Origin: Prochlorococcus sp. AG-402-G22
GTDB taxonomy: Bacteria > Cyanobacteriota > Cyanobacteriia > PCC-6307 > Cyanobiaceae
Assembly: GCA_003217035.1 (NCBI GenBank)
Contig: QCHV01000004.1
Span: 1-64,000, forward strand
DNA: 64,000 nt
Direction of reading: 5' to 3'
A program made the position numbers and the translations under genes. Under the pieces are notes generated by a model. It was not told where the DNA came from. It searched no databases and was given only the letters and a program-made list of their open reading frames with translations. Position 1 is the stretch's first letter, and every line of letters begins with the position of its first letter. Below are positions 48,793 to 57,031 of the stretch, in pieces.

Positions 48793-48921
48793 TCAGTCTT
48801 GAGGACCTTCCAAGTCTTTTCTCGCTGGAGTTCTTGTTGGGTCACTGGCCAAGAAGCCAAATAGAAAAACTCCGACAAAAAAGAAGACGACCGTGTATAC
48901 GGAGATCTTTAGGGCAAGCAT
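48793..48921 (-). CDS. psbI: Photosystem II reaction-centre protein I
   Basis: A 42-residue subunit that contacts D1 and CP43, found by direct reading of the minus strand. The translation is [20 protein letters not shown] followed by [22 protein letters not shown], a near-complete match to PsbI of other cyanobacteria. It has one membrane helix. The gene lies between psbN upstream and the LptD-like gene downstream, all on the minus strand. Confidence 0.97.
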   Translation of the reverse strand: MLALKISVYTVVFFFVGVFLFGFLASDPTRTPARKDLEGPQD

Positions 48922-49053
48922 GAATTACGCAACATCTATAGAACCACGCGTATTTTATGGGGCCTTAAGCCCTAATTACCCCACTTATGAACTTGGATTG
49001 AAATGTTTCGAAGCTGATTGCCTTGAAATATGAACTTTCTTGTGGAAATCCAT

Positions 49054-49194
49054 TCAATCATCATGAGCATCCCAGGGATCCTCTAAACGCTGAGCTGGAG
49101 GGCCAAATGCCATATACACCCCTATACCGGTAAGACTAAACAAAACAACAAGAGTAACTATTGCGAATTGAAGAGCAGGAGATGAAGTTTCCAT
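49054..49194 (-). CDS. psbN: PsbN, photosystem II assembly factor
   Basis: A 46-residue one-helix protein read directly from the minus strand. The start METSSPALQFAIVTLVVLFS and the end GVYMAFGPPAQRLEDPWDAHDD are diagnostic of PsbN. It is needed for photosystem II repair and assembly but is not itself a core subunit. It is divergent from psbH, the same arrangement as in plastids and other cyanobacteria. psbI follows 132 bases downstream on the same strand. Confidence 0.97.
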   Translation of the reverse strand: METSSPALQFAIVTLVVLFSLTGIGVYMAFGPPAQRLEDPWDAHDD

Positions 49195-49236
49195 CAAAAC
49201 TTTGTACAGGTTGGCTAACTAAGAGTCAATTTCCCA

Positions 49237-49242
49237 TACAAT
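49237..49242 (+). promoter_or_regulatory. Possible -10 element of psbH
   Basis: TACAAT, one mismatch from TATAAT, lies 38 bases upstream of the psbH start in the 86-base psbN-psbH spacer. No good -35 element is at the right distance; TTGGCT at 49211 is 20 bases away. This is a pattern match only. Confidence 0.3.
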
Positions 49243-49280
49243 ATCGAAAATGAAACCTTAACTGAGGCTCAAAACTCAAA

Positions 49281-49481
49281 ATGGGACAAAAAACAGCTCT
49301 AGGATCTCTACTGAAATCCATTGGTAACTCTGGCCAAGGTAAAGTTGTTGCTGGATGGGGTGCTGTGCCAGTTATGGCATTTATTGGTGTCTTGCTCTTG
49401 GTATTTTTAGTAATCCTTCTTCAAATTTTCAACCAATCTCTGCTTCTACAGGGTTTCTCAGTTGACTGGAACGGGGTTTAA
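49281..49481 (+). CDS. psbH: Photosystem II protein H
   Basis: A 66-residue one-helix PSII subunit that stabilises the CP47 region and quinone exchange. The family pattern is [29 protein letters not shown], followed by the membrane helix [17 protein letters not shown] and the closing [13 protein letters not shown]. It is divergent from psbN and 35 bases upstream of tatA. psbB and psbT are not in the window. Confidence 0.97.
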   Translation: MGQKTALGSLLKSIGNSGQGKVVAGWGAVPVMAFIGVLLLVFLVILLQIFNQSLLLQGFSVDWNGV

Positions 49482-49516
49482 TTAAAACTACCTTTCAAAA
49501 ATAAGAGGGCTCACTA

Positions 49517-49777
49517 ATGAATATCTTTGGCGTTGGCTTGCCTGAGATTGCTGTAATTGCTGGTCTTGCTTTGGTCATTTTTGGTCCCAAGAGGCTGCCA
49601 GAGCTTGGTAGAACACTTGGGAAAACCCTAAAAGGCCTGCAAAAAGCCTCTACAGAATTCGAAGATGAGATCCAAAAAGCCATGTCTGAGACTGATTCAG
49701 AAAATCAAGAAGCAAAAACAACTAAAGAAAATACTCAGAACTCTTTGATTCAAAATAAAATTGATTACAAGAGTTAG
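49517..49777 (+). CDS. tatA: Sec-independent translocase protein TatA
   Basis: An 86-residue TatA/Hcf106-family protein that forms the pore of the twin-arginine export pathway. It has the expected N-terminal helix (IFGVGLPEIAVIAGLALVIFGPKRLPELG) with the FGPK(R)LPELG hinge, then an amphipathic helix (TLGKTLKGLQKASTEFEDEI) and a polar tail rich in Glu, Lys and Asn. TatA and TatB are not always separable in cyanobacteria. It follows psbH and precedes pth. Confidence 0.94.
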   Translation: MNIFGVGLPEIAVIAGLALVIFGPKRLPELGRTLGKTLKGLQKASTEFEDEIQKAMSETDSENQEAKTTKENTQNSLIQNKIDYKS

Positions 49778-49798
49778 TTAACCCTAAATATTCTGAAT

Positions 49799-50413
49799 GT
49801 GTCCAGTGATTTAAGGTTATTAGTTGGTCTAGGGAACCCTGGGTCTAAATATGGCATTACACGTCATAACGTGGGTTTTATGGCATTAGAGAGGCTTGCC
49901 AACAAGGAATCGGTTGCTTTTAGTGCAAGCAAGAAGTTGCAAGCCCAAGTTGCAGAAGTAGGAGTTGGCTTAACAAAAAAAAGACTACTTATGCCGAATA
50001 CTTATATGAACGAAAGCGGTAGGTCTGTAAAAGCTGCTATGGATTGGTTTGGCCTTAAGAATGACCAAGTACTCATTATTGCTGATGACATTGATCTACC
50101 AATAGGTAAAATAAGATTTAGATTTCAAGGAAGCTCTGGAGGACATAATGGCATCAAAAGTATTATTAATCATCTGGGAAATGAAAGATTCTGCAGAATA
50201 AAGATAGGTATCGGCAACCCAATTCAAAATAAAATAAATAGGCGTTCCAATACCATTTCTCATGTCCTTGGAGCTTTTAACATAAAAGAAAAAGCAATAA
50301 TTGAGACTACATTAGATAAGGTATTAATAGGCTTAGAGATAATTGAAAAAGAAGGTTTAGAACGGGCCTCAAACTATATAAATTCAATCAAGCCTGAATT
50401 ACATGAAATCTAA
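49799..50413 (+). CDS. pth: Peptidyl-tRNA hydrolase
   Basis: Releases tRNA from peptidyl-tRNA that falls off the ribosome. Motifs are LLVGLGNPGSKYGITRHNVGFMAL (with the catalytic His in TRHNVG), LLMPNTYMNESGRSVKAAMDWF, IADDIDLPIGKIRFRFQGSSGGHNG and IKIGIGNP. The 204-residue length is normal. The start is a GTG. It is followed by the DUF3146 gene, which begins at or just after its stop. Confidence 0.95.
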   Translation: MSSDLRLLVGLGNPGSKYGITRHNVGFMALERLANKESVAFSASKKLQAQVAEVGVGLTKKRLLMPNTYMNESGRSVKAAMDWFGLKNDQVLIIADDIDLPIGKIRFRFQGSSGGHNGIKSIINHLGNERFCRIKIGIGNPIQNKINRRSNTISHVLGAFNIKEKAIIETTLDKVLIGLEIIEKEGLERASNYINSIKPELHEI

Positions 50414-50417
50414 TACA

Positions 50418-50675
50418 ATGCAACAAAGTCCAGTAACAACAGCTCATGTAAGAGTACATAAACAAAACTTTTCAAGTAAATGTTTGGAAGGTGAAGTGTC
50501 TGCTGGAGATTTTAAGTGGGAATTTATTTGGAAATTTACTAATGGTGAGTTATTAGTAGAACCATCTCTTGGTAGAGCTCTAATTGAAGATGCTCTTTTA
50601 AGATTTTTAATCAAAAAGGATTATTATTTAGAACCTGGTGGGGACTATAACTTTATTGTCAGGGCCAAATTTTAA
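50418..50675 (+). CDS. DUF3146-family protein
   Basis: An 85-residue soluble protein of the cyanobacteria-specific DUF3146 family as I recall it. Diagnostic parts are TTAHVRVHKQNF, LEGEVSAGDFKWEFIWKF, GELLVEPSLGRALIEDALLRFL and YLEPGGDYNFIVRAKF. The function is unknown. An ATG at 50403 overlapping pth is possible, but the one at 50418 gives the usual short N-terminus. The 3' end overlaps the convergent RNase-H-fold gene by 17 bases. Confidence 0.82.
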   Translation: MQQSPVTTAHVRVHKQNFSSKCLEGEVSAGDFKWEFIWKFTNGELLVEPSLGRALIEDALLRFLIKKDYYLEPGGDYNFIVRAKF

Positions 50676-51099
50676 GGTTTAAAGGAGTTAACCAATTGAG
50701 TTTTTTATCTAAATAATCTTCTAAAAGGATTAAAGCGGCAATAGAGTCTAGATTTTTAGGAGGGAAGCGCAGACCTCTGGGTATAATTTTTAAAAGAGCT
50801 CTTGGTGGTGAAATTTCATAGAACCTGTATCTTGCTCTAAAAGTTGTACCTCTTTCATTAACAATTTCAATAGCTATATTAGTGATATTAGAAAGTTTTA
50901 ATTCCCAAGACTTACTAGAAGTTCCGTTACCAAGAATTATTAAATCAACATTATATTCATTAATCCATTCTATAGCTAAGTCAAGAACTGAAAAAGACCT
51001 AGCAATCCTAGAATCTAATACAGTTTCATTCTCCAAGTCTGCTAGCACCAAACCACATTTTTTATTTCCAGGGTCTATTGATATAGCAAATTTCATCAA
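50659..51099 (-). CDS. RNase-H-fold protein related to YqgF/RuvX
   Basis: A 146-residue protein with the resolvase-like RNase H fold. The first-strand motif FAISIDPGNKKCGLVL has the catalytic-type Asp. The mid segment VDLIILGNGTSS aligns with the second strand, and LDSIAALILLEDYL near the C-terminus matches the last acidic helix of RuvX-type proteins. It lacks the standard RuvX length and some loops, so it is a paralogue-type member; rRNA processing or Holliday-junction work is possible but unproven. It is followed upstream by the DUF3084 gene, 2 bases away. Confidence 0.7.
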   Translation of the reverse strand: MMKFAISIDPGNKKCGLVLADLENETVLDSRIARSFSVLDLAIEWINEYNVDLIILGNGTSSKSWELKLSNITNIAIEIVNERGTTFRARYRFYEISPPRALLKIIPRGLRFPPKNLDSIAALILLEDYLDKKLNWLTPLNLKIWP

Positions 51100-51101
51100 A
51101 C

Positions 51102-52088
51102 TTATGTGGGATCACTTTGAAATACATTCTTAGCAATTTCTAAGGCAACTAAAATCTTCTCTGCTGTATCACTTTTATTAATAGAAACTGCCTGCAAATT
51201 AATATTTTTAGAATTAATTTTTCTTAACTTTAAAGGTAATGAATTTATAGATTTAGTATCAACCTGTATTTCTGAGACTAAAGAGCCCCTTCTCTTAACT
51301 TCTGCCAGAGTTGATGCAAGTAAAAGTTTAATCTGATTGTTTAAATATTCAGGTTTTGATTCGAAATTCTTAAAGGAATTTGAAGCAATAACCTCATTCT
51401 TAGCAACAATATTCTTATTCAAAAGAACTTCAGGAAAAGCATATACATAGTTTTCGCCTAGCAAAACATTTCCTGCAGATCGCATGTTTATGACCCATTT
51501 CCTTCGATCTGAGATTATAGATTGCATTTGCTCAACATGATCCTTTCTTACTAAAAGTATTTTTCTATTGGGAGCTTCCCCAGGCTTTACTCTTAAGAAT
51601 GCATTTAAATTAGCTATACTGAAGATTCTTTCTATTTCTTCTTTAACATTCGAATTATCTTCTAATTGAAGTGTAAAAGTTCCTAAAGACTGACCACTAG
51701 TTATTACAACTTCTCCCTTTCTTAAGGCAAATAAATCTTTTTCTAATTGCATCAAGTCTTCTTCTCTCTTCTTAATTCTTAATTCAAGAACTTCACTTTG
51801 TTTCTTAAGAGGAAGTAAAGATAAACGGCTCTGCTTTAACTCAGCTTGTATATCATTCAAGCGAAATAATCCATCTCTTAGCTGACTATCTACAAGCAAC
51901 ATTAAAAGCAAAGAAATAGAACTTATGAAACTTCCAGTCAATATTGTTATTAAAACTGCTGTTCTCCTCGGTCTTAATTTAAATATGCTTAATCTGGCTT
52001 TTCCTATTCTGGTTCCCAAAAAATCTCCAAGGGTTGATAAAACACCACCTAGAATGAGCAAAAAGATAATTAATAGCCAGCCGGTCAC
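51102..52088 (-). CDS. DUF3084-family membrane protein
   Basis: A 328-residue protein of the cyanobacterial DUF3084 family as I recall it. It has two N-terminal membrane helices (LLIIFLLILGGVLSTLGDFLG and TAVLITILTGSFISSISLLLMLL). A coiled coil of about residues 75-125 follows (Lys/Glu/Leu rich), then a soluble alpha/beta region with VITSGQSLGTFTLQLED. The RIGKARLSIFKLRPRRTAVLIT link is typical. The function is unknown; the plan suggests an envelope scaffold. It is 2 bases upstream of the RNase-H-fold gene. Confidence 0.84.
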   Translation of the reverse strand: MTGWLLIIFLLILGGVLSTLGDFLGTRIGKARLSIFKLRPRRTAVLITILTGSFISSISLLLMLLVDSQLRDGLFRLNDIQAELKQSRLSLLPLKKQSEVLELRIKKREEDLMQLEKDLFALRKGEVVITSGQSLGTFTLQLEDNSNVKEEIERIFSIANLNAFLRVKPGEAPNRKILLVRKDHVEQMQSIISDRRKWVINMRSAGNVLLGENYVYAFPEVLLNKNIVAKNEVIASNSFKNFESKPEYLNNQIKLLLASTLAEVKRRGSLVSEIQVDTKSINSLPLKLRKINSKNINLQAVSINKSDTAEKILVALEIAKNVFQSDPT

Positions 52089-52152
52089 AATGAAAAATGG
52101 TTAAAGCCATCTTAAAGATAAAGTTATTTTACGATGCTAAAGAATAGTTAAA

Positions 52153-52887
52153 TTAATTAAATCGTTTAGCAAGGGCTATTGGGTCAAAAACTGTTATTTT
52201 TTTTCTATCAATCTGAAGCAAGCCTAAAGTTCTTAAATCGCCCAACAACCTAGTGATAGTGACTCTAGTAGAGCCTATAGCTTCAGCTATAGCTTGATGA
52301 GATAATCTCAAATCAATTGTTATGCCCTTTTCTCCTGCTACTCCAAAATCCCTACAAAGGACTAAGAGAAAGCTTACCAATCGAGAAGACATATCTCTAT
52401 GAGTCAAAGTCTCAATCATCGTTTCTGTCTGCAAGATCCTGCTAGACAATCCTTGAAGTAAAAGCAAGCCAACACCACTATCAGCTTCTATTGCATTTCG
52501 AACTGACCCCGCTGGCGCGGAAACCATCTCCACCCTTGTAAACGCAACTGCATGGTAAAAACGATCAGATCTTTGACCAGTCAAAAGGGAGAGAACCCCA
52601 AACAAACTATTTTCTCTTAATAAGGCCACAGTAATTTCCTCGCCAGATTCATAAACTCTTGTCAAACGAACAGCACCTCTTCTGATCAAATAAACTCTTT
52701 CTGCTCGGTCGCCAGGAAAAAATATGGTTTTTGACCGTTCAACCATTTCAGATGTTGCTCCATCAAGCCCTCGAATAACATCTAGCAATGTCTTCTTAAC
52801 TTGATCTGCAGCATTAAACTGATTTTGAGGGCTTACCCCCAAAGATTGGCTTGAATGGCGACTAAATTCAGCTTTAGCAGTTGCCAT
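52153..52887 (-). CDS. ntcA: Global nitrogen regulator NtcA
   Basis: CRP-family activator of nitrogen-assimilation genes in cyanobacteria, controlled by 2-oxoglutarate and PipX. The cyclic-nucleotide-type domain has [35 protein letters not shown]. The C-terminal helix-turn-helix shows [27 protein letters not shown], with the recognition helix intact. The frame reaches a TTG at 52905, but the ATG at 52887 (MATAKAEF) is the likelier start. A GTA-N8-GAC near-match lies upstream. A probable target, amt, is in this window. Confidence 0.97.
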   Translation of the reverse strand: MATAKAEFSRHSSQSLGVSPQNQFNAADQVKKTLLDVIRGLDGATSEMVERSKTIFFPGDRAERVYLIRRGAVRLTRVYESGEEITVALLRENSLFGVLSLLTGQRSDRFYHAVAFTRVEMVSAPAGSVRNAIEADSGVGLLLLQGLSSRILQTETMIETLTHRDMSSRLVSFLLVLCRDFGVAGEKGITIDLRLSHQAIAEAIGSTRVTITRLLGDLRTLGLLQIDRKKITVFDPIALAKRFN

Positions 52888-53124
52888 ATTGGCAAAGCAA
52901 TTCAAATGACGCTAAGGAGAGGATATAAAAAGGCATGTAGCAATAATGACTTTTTCCAGTTTTATTTGCCAAGCCTTACATTCTGAATTCATATTCTTGA
53001 AGTATTGAAACATCCCCAAAAGACACAAAAGTGCCTTCATCACTAATCTCAACACTATCTGTAGTGTCTACTCATTGTGAAGATGGATCATGCCGCTAGA
53101 TTTAAAAAGTTATATCTGTAAATT

Positions 53125-53727
53125 TTGACCGCTAGCCCAAGTTCTATAAATCAAGTCTCAACGACCCCAGGTGGTGGGGTAAAGCCTTTGGGTTCTCCAA
53201 ATCCCAGACCATTTCTGAAAATTGTTGAATCGCAAGGACAAGTCCAAGTACACATGGCTAGTTTCAACGGAAGTTTTCCTGTTGTTTTAAGTGAGGCCTT
53301 AAGATCTGCTGGACTGGGGAGTCAGGTAGTAATAGCTCAGTTTTTAAAAGGTGGAGTTGATCAAGGCCCAGATAAAGCAATTAACCTTTGCGGAAATCTC
53401 CAGTGGCTAAGACCAGACTTACCTTGCTATCTTGCCCGTGAAAAAATAATGGAGAATAATTTATCTGCAGAATTTATAGAGGCAAAAAAAGCTGTCCAAT
53501 CAGTTTGGCTAGTTTGCAAGGAAAACTTACTTAAAGAAAATATAAATAAAATTGTTTTGGACGAAATAGGACTTGCAATTAAAATGGGCTTTATAAGAAA
53601 AGCCGATCTAATTCAAACCCTTGAGAAACGGCCCCCATCAATAGATGTAATTATTACAGGTCCCTTTATCCCCGACGAGATCCTTTCCATGGCTGATCAA
53701 GTAACTGAACTGAGGTGTTCGAAATAA
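53125..53727 (+). CDS. BtuR/CobO-like adenosyltransferase-family protein lacking the P-loop
   Basis: A 200-residue protein resembling ATP:cob(I)alamin adenosyltransferases. The central and C-terminal blocks fit well: SEALRSAGLGSQVVIAQFLKGG, IVLDEIGLAIKMGFI and VIITGPFIPDEILSMADQVTELR. The place of the Walker A motif (usually GDGKGKTT) reads ASFNGSFP, so the ATP-binding loop is lost. It may therefore bind a corrinoid without catalysis, or have another role. The start is TTG 53125. Its stop overlaps the dcd start by one base, so it is coupled to dcd and thyX. Confidence 0.72.
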   Translation: MTASPSSINQVSTTPGGGVKPLGSPNPRPFLKIVESQGQVQVHMASFNGSFPVVLSEALRSAGLGSQVVIAQFLKGGVDQGPDKAINLCGNLQWLRPDLPCYLAREKIMENNLSAEFIEAKKAVQSVWLVCKENLLKENINKIVLDEIGLAIKMGFIRKADLIQTLEKRPPSIDVIITGPFIPDEILSMADQVTELRCSK

Positions 53728-54320
53728 TGCTTAAAAACGATCGCTGGATTTCCAATCAAGCCAAAGCTGGCATGCTTGAACCTTTTCAAGAGAAATTAAT
53801 TAGGCATCTAAACCCTGAGTCTAAGGAAAATCCTGTTTTAAGTTTTGGTTGTTCATCTTATGGGTATGACCTTAGACTTTCTCCCAAAGAATTTCTGATA
53901 TTTCGTCACGTTCCTGGAACGGTGATGAATCCAAAGAAATTTAATCCTAAAAATCTTGAATCAACTCCTCTTCATAAGGATGAAGATGGGGAATTCTTCA
54001 TTCTCCCTGCTCACTCTTATGGTCTCGGGGTTGCCTTAGAAAGGATGAAAGTACCCCACAACATTACCGTTGTTTGCCTTGGCAAAAGCACTTATGCTCG
54101 CCTAGGGATAATTGTTAATACAACACCTGCAGAAGCCAGTTGGGAGGGTCATTTAACACTTGAATTTAGTAATAGTTCAGGCGCAGACTGTAGAATTTAT
54201 GCAAATGAAGGTATATGCCAATTATTATTTCTAGAAGGTGATCCTTGCGAAACAACTTATAGTGACCGTAAAGGTAAATACCAAAATCAACCTGAAAAAG
54301 TTACCCTTGCAAAAATATAA
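53727..54320 (+). CDS. dcd: dCTP deaminase
   Basis: Deaminates dCTP to dUTP, feeding thymidylate synthesis. Family motifs are SSYGYDLRLS near residue 48, LPAHSYGLGVALERMKVP near 95, GKSTYARLGIIVNTTPAEASWEG near 113-135 and the closing YSDRKGKYQNQ. The start is the ATG at 53727, overlapping the upstream stop (TAATG); a GTG at 53715 is less likely. thyX follows after 2 bases. The pair gives a compact dCTP-to-dTMP route. Confidence 0.95.
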   Translation: MLKNDRWISNQAKAGMLEPFQEKLIRHLNPESKENPVLSFGCSSYGYDLRLSPKEFLIFRHVPGTVMNPKKFNPKNLESTPLHKDEDGEFFILPAHSYGLGVALERMKVPHNITVVCLGKSTYARLGIIVNTTPAEASWEGHLTLEFSNSSGADCRIYANEGICQLLFLEGDPCETTYSDRKGKYQNQPEKVTLAKI

Positions 54321-54322
54321 CT

Positions 54323-54955
54323 ATGAACATTGTTCATCTGGTTACAGCAACTCCAGATGCTGAAAAAACAATGGCATATATTGCCAGAGTAAGTAACCCA
54401 AAAAATCAAGACAATGAAGACTTTACTAAATTACTTAGGTATTGCATAAAGAATGAACATTGGAGTGTGTTTGAACAAGCTTTCATGACAGTACAAATTG
54501 AAACTAATCGAGGTATAGCTGCCCAAATATTGCGCCATAGGTCTTTTACCTTTCAAGAGTTTTCCCAAAGGTATGCAGATAGCAGTCAGTTAGGAGAAAT
54601 ACCAGTGCCAGATTTAAGAAGACAAGATAATAAAAATAGGCAAAACTCAATAGCTGATTTATCAAACGAAGTTACTGAACTTTTTCAAGGGAAAATAAAA
54701 GCCCAATTTCAAAATAGTCTCAATTTATATCAAGAAATGCTTGAAGCTGGCATTGCAAAAGAATGTGCTCGTTTTATACTCCCTCTGGCTACTCCTACAA
54801 GAATTTATATGAGTGGATCATGTAGATCTTGGATTCACTATATAAATTTAAGATCTGGCCATGGAACTCAAAAAGAGCATATGGACATTGCTAATGAATG
54901 TAAAAAGATATTTTGCGAACAATTTCCTATTGTGGCAGTTGCACTTGAGTGGTAA
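54323..54955 (+). CDS. thyX: FAD-dependent thymidylate synthase
   Basis: Makes dTMP from dUMP with a flavin, without ThyA. The signature RHRSFTFQEFSQRYA (RHR-x7-S motif) is near residue 73; KECARFILPLATPTRIYMSGSCRSWIHYINLR and GTQKEHMDIA follow. The 210-residue length is normal. It is tightly linked downstream of dcd. Its end is 5 bases from the convergent txlA-like gene. Confidence 0.96.
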   Translation: MNIVHLVTATPDAEKTMAYIARVSNPKNQDNEDFTKLLRYCIKNEHWSVFEQAFMTVQIETNRGIAAQILRHRSFTFQEFSQRYADSSQLGEIPVPDLRRQDNKNRQNSIADLSNEVTELFQGKIKAQFQNSLNLYQEMLEAGIAKECARFILPLATPTRIYMSGSCRSWIHYINLRSGHGTQKEHMDIANECKKIFCEQFPIVAVALEW

Positions 54956-54960
54956 TTTTT

Positions 54961-55512
54961 TTATGAATGACTTCTAGGGCTGACTACTTTTGGATTGTGT
55001 TTATTGCTAAATTGACTGAATTTTTTATTATCGAAAGTGTTTATATTTACCAACTCATTATCTTCAAAAAGGCCTAGAGAAAAACCTACTAATTTTTCAT
55101 AATTCTGATAACCTATTGCTTGGCCTTTAAGTTCACCTGACTTATTAAAAAAATTAAATTGGGGAACTCCATTGACCTGATATTTATCTATATATGAACT
55201 CCATCTTTCATTATCTACATTTAATAAAACAATATCTATTTTATTTTCCATTTCCTTTTCTAAATCAAACATTGTGGGTGCCATTTCCTGACATACTTCA
55301 CACCAATCTGCGTAGAACTCAAAAATAGTCGGCTTTTGATTTGACAAGGCAACTTCCGGAGCAAGAGACCTTCTAGCTAATTGATCAAGTGATTGAGTGG
55401 AATCTAAACCTATCCTTACTGCCACAACTAAGAGTGAAAGAGTTAGTGATACAAGCAGCAAAAGCAGTTTCTGCGCTTTACCTAGTTCAAGTTTTCCTAC
55501 GTTATTTGCCAT
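54961..55512 (-). CDS. txlA: Membrane-anchored thioredoxin-like protein (TxlA/HCF164 type)
   Basis: A 183-residue protein with one N-terminal membrane helix (KLLLLLVSLTLSLLVVAVRIG) and a thioredoxin domain whose active site is WCEVCQEM in PTIFEFYADWCEVCQEMAPTM. The cis-Pro loop NGVPQFNFF is present. Relatives TxlA and HCF164 face the thylakoid lumen and pass reducing power to cytochrome b6f and photosystem assembly. It is convergent with thyX and divergent from glmM. Confidence 0.88.
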   Translation of the reverse strand: MANNVGKLELGKAQKLLLLLVSLTLSLLVVAVRIGLDSTQSLDQLARRSLAPEVALSNQKPTIFEFYADWCEVCQEMAPTMFDLEKEMENKIDIVLLNVDNERWSSYIDKYQVNGVPQFNFFNKSGELKGQAIGYQNYEKLVGFSLGLFEDNELVNINTFDNKKFSQFSNKHNPKVVSPRSHS

Positions 55513-55608
55513 GAGATCAAGGTTAGAAAACTCACTTTGACATTAATTTGAGTGATTTGTTAGTAAAAATTCTCTATTTGAGCTAATCTTTCGATCGATT
55601 TAACTTAT

Positions 55609-57006
55609 TTGGCTACTGAAATAGCCAGTAATTCAATGCATCGTATTGGCTGTTCAGATCTAAGCAAGGGATATCCAAGATTTGGAACAGATGGGATTAG
55701 AGGAAAAGCCATAAGCTTATTAAAGCCTGATCTGTTAATTAAAATTGGCTATTTTTCTGGACTAGCAATAGCAGGAGATGGTCCTTTCATAATTGGCCAA
55801 GATTCTCGGCAAAGCAGTTGCATGATAACTGCTGCATTAACTGCTGGGCTAAACGCTGCAGGTAGAGAAGTGTGGGTGATTGGTCTCTGTCCAACTCCTG
55901 CAATAGCGCACATCATTAGAAGATTTGGCGCCGCTGGGGGGCTCATGGTCTCTGCAAGCCACAATCCTCCAGAAGATAATGGAATAAAAATCTTTAATAA
56001 AACTGGGAATAAGATCACACCCTCTGAGCAAGAATTTATTGAGCAAGGTTTTTTAAAGGAGATAAATCCTTTAGAGCCTTTAGGCCAAACTCACTATCGA
56101 TATGAACTAATTAGAGATTATGAGAAGAGTCTTTTAGAGTCTGCAAAAGGGCAAGAGCTTAAAAACATTCCAATAGTTTTAGACCTTTGCTGGGGATCAG
56201 CTACTTCATGCGGAGAAAGGTTATTTAGAGAACTGGGAGCAGATGTAAAGGTTATTCATGGCAACCCCGACGGAACAAAAATAAATGTCAAGTGCGGTTC
56301 AACTAATCTTGAACCACTTAAAGAGGCAGTATTGGCCAATACTGCCCAAATGGGCTTTGCATTTGATGGTGATGCTGACCGAATGATTGCTATTGATGAA
56401 AAAGGGCGCGTAATAGATGGAGATCATGTTCTTTTTTTATGGGGTACATATTTAAAAAATAAAAATGAACTCCCCGGGAAACGTTTAGTAGCTACCTCAA
56501 TGTCAAATCTGGGCTTGGAAAAGGCATGGCAATCTGATGGCGGAATTTTAGAGCGAACACCTGTTGGAGATAGATTTGTGCAAGCAGCCATGCTAGAAAC
56601 TAATGCAAAATTAGGCGGAGAACAGTCAGGGCATATTCTTTCAAGTATTAATGGGCTTTGTGGGGATGGTTTGCTAACAGCAATTCAAATGTCAACAATA
56701 TGCCATAGCCTTAATCTTCATCTTTTTGAATGGCTCAATCAAAGTTTTAAACCATATCCTCAGAAACTGATCAACGTGCCAATATCTAATTCAGATACAA
56801 AAACATGCTGGAAAGAATCAGAGCCTCTTCAGACTGCAGTAAATAAAGCAAAAGATGCAATGGGAGAACATGGAAGAATTCTTATAAGAGAAAGTGGAAC
56901 TGAGGAATGCTTAAGAGTAATGGTTGAATCTAAAGATCCCAAAATGGCTGATTCTTGGAGTTCACATTTAGCAAAGGTTGCATTAACTAATTTAAATGCT
57001 GCTTAA
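55609..57006 (+). CDS. glmM: Phosphoglucosamine mutase
   Basis: Converts glucosamine-6-phosphate to the 1-phosphate for UDP-GlcNAc, needed for peptidoglycan and LPS. It shows PRFGTDGIRGKA, the phosphoserine loop MVSASHNPPEDNGIKIF near residue 115, FDGDADRMIAID near 245, GGEQSGHIL and RESGTEECLRVMVE. GIRG and the NPPEDNGIK loop point to GlmM rather than other phosphohexomutases. The start may be TTG 55609 or ATG 55636. The 465-residue length is normal. Confidence 0.94.
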   Translation: MATEIASNSMHRIGCSDLSKGYPRFGTDGIRGKAISLLKPDLLIKIGYFSGLAIAGDGPFIIGQDSRQSSCMITAALTAGLNAAGREVWVIGLCPTPAIAHIIRRFGAAGGLMVSASHNPPEDNGIKIFNKTGNKITPSEQEFIEQGFLKEINPLEPLGQTHYRYELIRDYEKSLLESAKGQELKNIPIVLDLCWGSATSCGERLFRELGADVKVIHGNPDGTKINVKCGSTNLEPLKEAVLANTAQMGFAFDGDADRMIAIDEKGRVIDGDHVLFLWGTYLKNKNELPGKRLVATSMSNLGLEKAWQSDGGILERTPVGDRFVQAAMLETNAKLGGEQSGHILSSINGLCGDGLLTAIQMSTICHSLNLHLFEWLNQSFKPYPQKLINVPISNSDTKTCWKESEPLQTAVNKAKDAMGEHGRILIRESGTEECLRVMVESKDPKMADSWSSHLAKVALTNLNAA

Positions 57007-57031
57007 AACAACTGTGCACTTAAGAATAAAC

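Noticed and set aside
52937-52950. NtcA autoregulatory site upstream of ntcA
   Set aside because: The best candidate reads GTA-N8-GAC, one base off the consensus in the second half; not strong enough for a feature.
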